From NCBI RefSeq assembly GCF_003628305.1, contig NZ_RBZM01000001.1:388896-452895 (forward strand): 64,000 bases of DNA. Reading direction: 5' to 3'. This DNA comes from Cohnella endophytica (GTDB lineage Bacteria > Bacillota > Bacilli > Paenibacillales > Paenibacillaceae). The notes under the pieces are model-generated. The model was not told the DNA's origin. It made no database searches and was given only the letters and a program-made list of their open reading frames with translations. This document shows, piece by piece, positions 55,588 to 61,503 of the stretch (positions are counted from its first letter, which is position 1; each line of letters starts with the position of its first letter). The position numbers and the translations under genes are program-made.

Positions 55588-55947
55588 TCAGACACGCGCT
55601 AGCTTCAGCAGCCAACAGGAAGTGCGGTTCAGCGTACGGGTATTTCGCGCGCTGTTTGTGACGGCAATGTTTAGAAAGATCCGAACTCCGTCACCGGTCC
55701 GGTTGTTGAAAAGCACTTTGTTCGGTTGCAAATCGCCAGCACCACCGCGGACAGTGAACGTTCCGGTTGAGGGCAGTGCCTCCACCTTGAAGATGAATGC
55801 ATCGTTGGATAACAGGAAATTCAAGCTTTTTAACACGAGTTTTTTTCCGTTAGGCACGTCTATTACAATGGTTTGCACATCAACGCTTTTTCCGGGTAAT
55901 AACTTAATCGGATTATTCCCGCCCACAATTCCATTTAATTGAAGCAT
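55588..55947 (-). CDS. Small protein of unknown function
   Basis: 119 residues from ATG 55947, which has a perfect AGGAGGTG five bases upstream; a longer in-frame start at 56040 lies before that site. No homologue recognised. The sequence alternates polar and hydrophobic residues (VQTIVIDVPNGKKLVLKSLNFLL, FTVRGG, RIFLNIAV), consistent with a small all-beta fold. No signal peptide, membrane segment or cysteine cluster. It stands alone between the oxidative operon and bioB. The strong ribosome binding site is the main reason to believe it is expressed. Confidence 0.65.
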   Translation of the reverse strand: MLQLNGIVGGNNPIKLLPGKSVDVQTIVIDVPNGKKLVLKSLNFLLSNDAFIFKVEALPSTGTFTVRGGAGDLQPNKVLFNNRTGDGVRIFLNIAVTNSARNTRTLNRTSCWLLKLARV

Positions 55948-56094
55948 ATCAACACCTCCTGATCGTAATACGACAGTATATGTCGCGCGCATTGGACAAG
56001 TTTGGATGATTGTCCCAATGCGTAACCTCGCAACGCTCATACGGACGTACTTTTTTTAGATGAAATCAATGGGTAGACCTACTCTTGTATTCTC

Positions 56095-56123
56095 TTTACT
56101 TCGAAGTATTGATCTGCTAGTAT
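56095..56123 (+). promoter_or_regulatory. Promoter of bioB
   Basis: TTTACT (56095-56100), 17 bases, TAGTAT (56118-56123), each four of six consensus positions. The BirA operator begins five bases downstream, over the expected transcription start. Confidence 0.5.
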
Positions 56124-56127
56124 TGCT

Positions 56128-56164
56128 AATTGTTAACCTCTGAAAATAATTTAGGTTAACAATT
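56128..56164. promoter_or_regulatory. BirA (biotin repressor) operator
   Basis: AATTGTTAACCT (56128-56139) is repeated perfectly inverted as AGGTTAACAATT (56153-56164). The core TTGTTAACC, 15 bases, GGTTAACAA is the operator form known for Firmicute BirA. BirA with biotinyl-AMP would bind and repress bioB when biotin is sufficient. Confidence 0.93.
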
Positions 56165-56208
56165 AAAGCGCGGATGGTAGTAGTTCAAAGCATGGGAGGA
56201 TGATTTAG

Positions 56209-57207
56209 ATGGAAACCAATATGGCAAATACGAAATGGCAATTTTTTGCCGCGAAAGCCTTGAGCGGTCAACGTCTAACTTTAGAGGAGGGGCTCTCGGT
56301 ACTCGAAGCCGACAATGATGAAGTGCTTCTGATCATGAATGCTGCATTTACGGTGAGAAGACATTTCTACGGCAAAAAAGTGAAGCTGAACATGATCATT
56401 AACGCTAAAAGCGGCCTTTGCCCTGAGGACTGCGGCTATTGTTCGCAATCGATCGTTTCGACGGCGCCGGTCAGTAAATATACGATGCTCGATAAAGAAA
56501 CGCTTGTTGCTGGCGCACGTGAAGCGATGGCTCGCAAAGCCGGGACCTATTGCATCGTAGCAGCTGGGAAAGGACCTACGGAAAAAGAGCTTAATCAAGT
56601 GGTTGACGCCGTTAAAGAAATTAGGGAGACTATGCCGCTGAAAATTTGCGCATGCCTAGGCATTCTCAAGGAAGATCAAGCCGAACGACTTGCCGAGGCC
56701 GGTGTTCATCGTTACAACCACAACCTGAATACGAGTAAGGCCAACTACCCTTCCATCACTACGACCCATACATATGATCAGCGTGTTGAAACCGTAGAGA
56801 AGGTAAAGATGCACGGAATGTCTCCTTGCTCCGGTGTTATTATCGGCATGGGCGAGACCCATCAAGAAATTGTTGAAATGGCTTTTGCGCTCCGCGAACT
56901 CGACGCAGATTCGATCCCGATCAATTTCTTAAACGCGATACCGGGGACTCCTCTAGAGCATGCAGGCCGCACCTCTTCGATGAAAGCCTTAAAGGTGCTA
57001 GCCTTATTCCGATTGGTTTGTCCATCTAAAGAAATCCGCGTAGCCGGCGGCCGTGAAGTAAATCTCCGAACACTGCAACCCTTGTCTTTATACGCTGCAA
57101 ACTCATTGTTCGTTGGCGATTATTTAACGACGGCTGGTCAAGAAGTGTCTGCCGATCATCAAATCATTGAAGATTTGGGATTCGAAATCGAGTTGAACGC
57201 TCTGTAA
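56209..57207 (+). CDS. bioB: Biotin synthase
   Basis: 332 residues. A radical-SAM enzyme that inserts sulfur into dethiobiotin in the last step of biotin synthesis. The [4Fe-4S] cysteines are Cys71, Cys75 and Cys78 (CPEDCGYC), preceded by INAKSGL; NLNT, the Arg in IRVAGGRE and the C-terminal GDYLTT region are typical of BioB. GGGAGG lies 9 bases before ATG 56209. No other biotin gene is adjacent, so bioB stands alone here under BirA control. A hairpin terminator follows after about 80 bases. Confidence 0.97.
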   Translation: METNMANTKWQFFAAKALSGQRLTLEEGLSVLEADNDEVLLIMNAAFTVRRHFYGKKVKLNMIINAKSGLCPEDCGYCSQSIVSTAPVSKYTMLDKETLVAGAREAMARKAGTYCIVAAGKGPTEKELNQVVDAVKEIRETMPLKICACLGILKEDQAERLAEAGVHRYNHNLNTSKANYPSITTTHTYDQRVETVEKVKMHGMSPCSGVIIGMGETHQEIVEMAFALRELDADSIPINFLNAIPGTPLEHAGRTSSMKALKVLALFRLVCPSKEIRVAGGREVNLRTLQPLSLYAANSLFVGDYLTTAGQEVSADHQIIEDLGFEIELNAL

Positions 57208-57290
57208 GGCGGTGACATCATGGAATGGATGGAAAAGGAACTCTAATTATTGTCAGCAACTTCATGAAAATAAGATGGCGGATCAATAAC

Positions 57291-57338
57291 AAAGCTGCTT
57301 CGAATGGCCTCTCTCGAGACCGTCGAAGCAGCTTTTTT
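57291..57338 (+). terminator. Intrinsic terminator after bioB
   Basis: AAAGCTGCTTCGA (57291-57303) pairs exactly with TCGAAGCAGCTTT (57323-57335), 19-base loop, followed by further T residues to 57338. Confidence 0.9.
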
Positions 57339-57469
57339 CATTCCTGCCAACCAGATCGTAACGATAATTAACTCATCTTCAGTCAGATTAGGACCGAAAC
57401 CGCACATAATCCGCTTCCATGTCAGAGGGGTTCTTAAAAAGTAATATTGACGAATTTGTGACTAATTAG

Positions 57470-57480
57470 TATGTCATAAA
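57470..57480 (+). promoter_or_regulatory. CcpN-like site 1 upstream of ppdK
   Basis: TATGTCATAAA matches the CcpN consensus TRTGHYATAYW at 10 of 11 positions. It forms the left arm of an imperfect 17-base inverted repeat (57463-57479 with 57540-57556, 15 of 17 matching). Confidence 0.5.
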
Positions 57481-57534
57481 TGATTTTAATGAAACATAAT
57501 AAAACTACCATTTCCAATAATAATGACTCATATA

Positions 57535-57549
57535 TATAATTATGACACA
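57535..57549. promoter_or_regulatory. ppdK -10 box overlapped by CcpN-like site 2
   Basis: TATAAT at 57535-57540 is the likely -10 box (weak -35 TTCCAA at 57512-57517, spacer 17). Read on the minus strand, 57549-57539 gives TGTGTCATAAT, again 10 of 11 to the CcpN consensus and in inverted orientation to site 1. Binding here would cover the transcription start. Confidence 0.5.
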
Positions 57550-57580
57550 CTAATCAAACATCCAAAGAGGAGACAATCGA

Positions 57581-60244
57581 ATGACGAAGAATATGGTGTA
57601 CGCCTTCCACAAGGGAAATGCCCAAATGAAAGCCTTGTTGGGAGGGAAAGGAGCAAATCTGGCAGAAATGACTAGCGTAGGTTTGCAAGTGCCTCCCGGA
57701 TTCACTATTACGACGGAAGCTTGCAAGGTTTTTTTTCAAAACGGAAACAGTCTTCCGGATGAATTAGCGCCACAGATCAAGAGCGCAATGAGGCAGTTGG
57801 AGGCCGCTAAAGGCCAGTTTTTCGGGGATCCTTCGAATCCTTTACTCGTATCGGTTCGTTCTGGATCCGTCACTTCAATGCCGGGTATGATGGATACCAT
57901 ATTAAACCTAGGACTCAACGATCAAACGGTAAGGGGGTTGGCGGACTCCACGGGAGATGAACGTTTTGCTTTCGATTGCTACAGAAGGTTGATCCAAATG
58001 TTCGGGAACGTAGTTTTGGGAATCGAATCCGTTTATTTCGAACGGTCGATCAAGCAATTGAAAAAGAGCCTCGGCGTGACCCAAGATCAAGAGATTACGA
58101 GTGAAGGCTGGAAACAACTGGTTACCGATTATAAACGGCTTACACTGAAGGAGACGGGACACGACTTCCCGCAAAACGTGGATGAACAGTTGAATATGGC
58201 TGTCGAAGCCGTATTTAAATCCTGGCACAATCCAAGAGCGCAATTTTATCGGAACATCCATCGCATTTCCGATGATCAAGGGACGGCGGTAAACGTGCAG
58301 TGCATGGTGTTCGGAAATAAAGGAACGGATTGCGGAACGGGGGTCGTCTTCACGCGGGATCCTTCGACCGGAGAAAACGTCCTGTATGGTGAATACTTGA
58401 TGAATGCCCAAGGCGAAGATGTCGTAGCGGGCGTGAGAACACCGAAAAACATCCAGGAACTCAAAGGCGAAGCGCCTGAGTTGTATCGTGAGTTAGATCT
58501 GATATGCCGCCAGTTGGAGAACCATTATAAAGACATGCAGGATATCGAGTTTACGGTGGAGCATGGGAAACTCTATGTCCTCCAAACAAGGAACGGAAAG
58601 CGAAATGCGCTTGCGGCGGTGAAAATCGCGGTTGATCTGGTTCGAGAAGGCACGCTGAATAAAGAGGAGGCCCTGCAAAGAGTCGAAGTCTCCCATCTCG
58701 ATCAACTTCTTCATAGAGGGATTGACGAAAGCTCGATTCCGATCGTGCTGACGACGGGATTGCCAGCTTCCCCGGGGGCAGCTGTCGGCCAGGTCGTATT
58801 CGATGCCGATACGGCTTCTGAGTGGGAAAAAGTCGGAAAGCAGGTCCTATTGGCTCGCCCGGAAACGACCCCGGAGGATATACACGGCGTGATCGCTTCC
58901 AACGGGGTCTTGACAGGCCGGGGAGGTATGACGAGCCACGCGGCCGTTGTTGCAAGAGGAATGGGAAAACCGTGCGTTTGCGGCTGTGAAGATATCGTCT
59001 TTGATTTGGGTAACAAATTCATGCTTATCGGCGACCAAACCATATCCGAAGGCGACTGGTTGACGCTGGACGGAGCCAGCGGAAGGATCATGAAAGGCGT
59101 TGTCCCGTTGAAGGAAGCCACGGTTACGGACGATCTCATGCAAATGCTGAGTTGGGCGGACGAAATCAAGACAATGCAGGTATATGCCAATGCGGATAAT
59201 CCGGAAGATGCTCAAATTGCTCGAGAGTTCGGTGCGCAGGGCATCGGATTATGTCGTACGGAGCATATGTTTTTCGCCCCTGAGCGTTTGGTCGTGATGC
59301 AGGAATTGATCTTGTCCGATACGCCTGAACAGCGCGAGGCAGCGCTGAACCGACTTCTTCCGATGCAACAGTCGGATTTCGAAGGGATTTTTCAGAACAT
59401 GACCGGTTTTCCCGTTACGATCCGATTGCTGGATCCACCTTTGCATGAATTTCTTCCAAACCTCAAAGAATTGCAGCAGCAACTGTTTACCGCGGAAACG
59501 GAAGAAGGCAAAGCCCGTCTAGCGCAACTCATCCGCAAGGTGAATTCCCTGCATGAATCGAATCCTATGCTCGGCCATCGAGGATGCCGACTGGGTATCG
59601 TATTTCCGGAAATCTACGAAATGCAGGTCGAGGCTATATTCCATGCCGCAGCGGTCAGCACGGCTCAAGGATTCGAGGTTATTCCCGAAATCATGATTCC
59701 CCTCGTAGGCCATGCCAACGAGTTGAAGGTTATGCGGGAGTTGGTGGTCTCCACTGCAGAGAAGGTACTCGGTCCGGCATACAAAAACGGAATCCGGTAT
59801 CGTGTAGGAACCATGATCGAAGTTCCCCGCGCTGCATTGACAGCCCGTGAAATAGCGGGATATGCGGATTTCTTTTCCTTCGGCTCCAACGATCTGACTC
59901 AAATGACGTTCGGCTACAGCCGTGATGACGCGGAAGGGAAGTTTTTGGGACACTATCTGGATCGAAAATTGCTTGCTGACAACCCATTTCAGGTTCTGGA
60001 CGCTGATGGAGTCGGTCAACTAATCGGCATGGCAGTGACGAGCGGCCGTAGCGTTAAGCCGGCATTGAAAACGGGGTTATGCGGAGAACATGGAGGGGAT
60101 AAAGACTCGATTTTCTTCTGCCATCGAATCGGACTGAATTACGTCAGCTGTTCTCCTTACCGGATTCCCATGGCCCGAATTGCTGCCGCCCAAGCCGCGA
60201 TCGAACAGAAGAACCGGGGATTGGCGAAAAATCAGGCAATGTGA
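57581..60244 (+). CDS. ppdK: Pyruvate, phosphate dikinase
   Basis: 887 residues, full length. It makes phosphoenolpyruvate from pyruvate, ATP and phosphate, or the reverse. N-terminal ATP-grasp nucleotide domain (GGKGANLAEM, SVRSGSVTSMPGMMDTILNLG), the swivelling domain with phospho-His453 (GGMTSHAAVVARGMGKP), and the C-terminal PEP/pyruvate TIM barrel (GLCRTEHMFF, GSNDLTQMTFG) with catalytic Cys834 in GLCGEHGGD. The Thr two residues before His453 is the usual regulatory phosphorylation site. AGAGGAGA precedes the ATG. The CcpN-like sites upstream suggest repression during glycolytic growth. No PPDK regulatory kinase is in the window. Confidence 0.97.
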   Translation: MTKNMVYAFHKGNAQMKALLGGKGANLAEMTSVGLQVPPGFTITTEACKVFFQNGNSLPDELAPQIKSAMRQLEAAKGQFFGDPSNPLLVSVRSGSVTSMPGMMDTILNLGLNDQTVRGLADSTGDERFAFDCYRRLIQMFGNVVLGIESVYFERSIKQLKKSLGVTQDQEITSEGWKQLVTDYKRLTLKETGHDFPQNVDEQLNMAVEAVFKSWHNPRAQFYRNIHRISDDQGTAVNVQCMVFGNKGTDCGTGVVFTRDPSTGENVLYGEYLMNAQGEDVVAGVRTPKNIQELKGEAPELYRELDLICRQLENHYKDMQDIEFTVEHGKLYVLQTRNGKRNALAAVKIAVDLVREGTLNKEEALQRVEVSHLDQLLHRGIDESSIPIVLTTGLPASPGAAVGQVVFDADTASEWEKVGKQVLLARPETTPEDIHGVIASNGVLTGRGGMTSHAAVVARGMGKPCVCGCEDIVFDLGNKFMLIGDQTISEGDWLTLDGASGRIMKGVVPLKEATVTDDLMQMLSWADEIKTMQVYANADNPEDAQIAREFGAQGIGLCRTEHMFFAPERLVVMQELILSDTPEQREAALNRLLPMQQSDFEGIFQNMTGFPVTIRLLDPPLHEFLPNLKELQQQLFTAETEEGKARLAQLIRKVNSLHESNPMLGHRGCRLGIVFPEIYEMQVEAIFHAAAVSTAQGFEVIPEIMIPLVGHANELKVMRELVVSTAEKVLGPAYKNGIRYRVGTMIEVPRAALTAREIAGYADFFSFGSNDLTQMTFGYSRDDAEGKFLGHYLDRKLLADNPFQVLDADGVGQLIGMAVTSGRSVKPALKTGLCGEHGGDKDSIFFCHRIGLNYVSCSPYRIPMARIAAAQAAIEQKNRGLAKNQAM

Positions 60245-60286
60245 GAAGAGAGCCGGATTAAGCCATACTGTTTAGTACGGATGAAA

Positions 60287-60320
60287 AATCCCGATGATGC
60301 TACGTGAGATCATCGGGATT
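60287..60320. other. Hairpin downstream of ppdK
   Basis: AATCCCGATGAT (60287-60298) pairs exactly with ATCATCGGGATT (60309-60320), 10-base loop. No T-run follows on the + strand, so it is a poor + terminator; on the minus strand a T-run does follow, but no minus-strand gene ends here. Confidence 0.5.
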
Positions 60321-60340
60321 ACTTGTGTAGGAGCAAATAT

Positions 60341-60491
60341 CCGGACACCGAACATCAGATACGTACCCTTATTTTCCGCAGGGTTAACAGCCGTTACGAG
60401 CGTTCCCCAGTACGTTGCGCTTGCGGTAATAGGGATCGTCCTTTACTTCCTTGCTATTCGCGTATTTAAAGCGAAGGATTTGCCTTTATAA
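60341..60491 (+). pseudogene. C-terminal fragment of a membrane protein
   Basis: About 50 codons ending at 60491 encode one hydrophobic segment (YVALAVIGIVLYFLAIRVF) followed by KAKDLPL and a stop. A terminal membrane helix with FxxKDL resembles the end of ABC-2-type permeases. Nothing upstream supplies the rest of such a protein, since the frame enters the hairpin region. Probably a relic; the assignment is weak. Confidence 0.35.
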
Positions 60492-60551
60492 ACTGTTCAC
60501 GATAACTTTTTTAAAAAAACCGACAAATCCAGAGATGGTAAGAGGAAATTG

Positions 60552-61295
60552 ATGGTTCAGGTATGGTATCCGGCTCAAGCTGGTAGCGGCAAGTACGCTC
60601 CCTTTATCCCCGACACCCGGATTTTAAGTTATATGGCCGAGAACTATGGCCTTCCAGGGTTTACTCTTCAACACCTGAAGTACGTATCCAGTCATGTTTA
60701 TTCGGGAGCCGAAGTCTCTTCGGCACAGACTTCATAACCGCTGATTCTTACGAATCCCGGCTTCGGCTCCTCCAGGTTCCTCCACACGTCGCAAGCCCAA
60801 AATCTCGCGAGTCGTGGATATATCGTGGCAGTGATCGATCACACCTACAATACATTTGCAACCGAGTTTCCGGACGGGCAAATCAAGACCAGCTCAACCA
60901 ACGATTTGTTCTCCCCCTTCCATGATTACCGGACAGAAAGAGGAAACCGCGACAAGTTGGGAAAAGTTTTAACCGACGATGTGGCGTTTACGCTGGACCA
61001 ATTCGAGCTCATCCAATCAGGGCAGATCCCAAGTCATCTAAAAGGGAGGATTGATCTAGGTCACGTCGGGGTTTTCGGACATTCCATCGGCGGAGCGACG
61101 GCCTATGACGCTTCTTTCGATCCACGAATTGCGGTTGGAATAGTCTTGGATTGAGGGCTTTATCGACTGCGTGACAGAGAGGGTCAATTCCTCTATATCG
61201 ACAATACGGAGCATAGCCGCTTTCCGGAGGTGAAGTTCGTAAGTTCGCTATTAAGCAAAAAAGAGGGGGAAGTGATTGCTCTACAGAAATCCTAA
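60552..61295 (+). pseudogene. Decayed alpha/beta hydrolase (platelet-activating-factor acetylhydrolase-like)
   Basis: One continuous frame interrupted by two in-frame stops: TAA at 60735-60737 (SSAQTS, stop, PLILTNPGFGSSR) and TGA at 61152-61154 (VGIVLD, stop, GLYRLRD). Sequence on both sides of each stop belongs to the same protein type: the VWYPA start, the NPGFGSSR oxyanion region, VIDHTYN, and the nucleophile elbow GHSIGG. The C-terminal part is shortened, jumping from REGQ to YIDNTEHSRF. Such enzymes hydrolyse short acyl esters. The gene is non-functional as read, although a sequencing error at either stop cannot be excluded from one sequence. Confidence 0.8.
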
Positions 61296-61503
61296 CGGAG
61301 AACATGCGAGACTCTCCACTATCCCCTTAGAGATAAACCGACATAATCCGAATACCGGCTTCACAAAAAAAAAAATTTAAAACCTCGCAAAGCTTGATAC
61401 TGCGTGAATTCGGCTGATTCTTTCATTATTTATTTATTGGCCGTCTCTATAATGAAATGTGGTACCCGTCCATTCGACAAGTTTCATCATAAAGGAGAAA
61501 AAC

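Larger units (their letters stand above)
57208..57580. other. Intergenic region between bioB and ppdK
   Basis: 373 bases without a convincing gene. It holds a terminator (57291-57338), the inverted CcpN-like sites and a -10 box before ppdK, all listed separately. An 8-codon ATG frame at 57220 with AAGGCGGTGAC upstream is visible but too short to credit. Confidence 0.7.

Noticed and set aside
57220..57246. Eight-codon ORF after bioB
   Set aside because: It is too short to support as a gene; no homology or repeat structure is visible.
60287..60320. Intrinsic terminator of ppdK
   Set aside because: The hairpin is perfect, but no T-run follows it on the + strand, so it was listed only as a hairpin.
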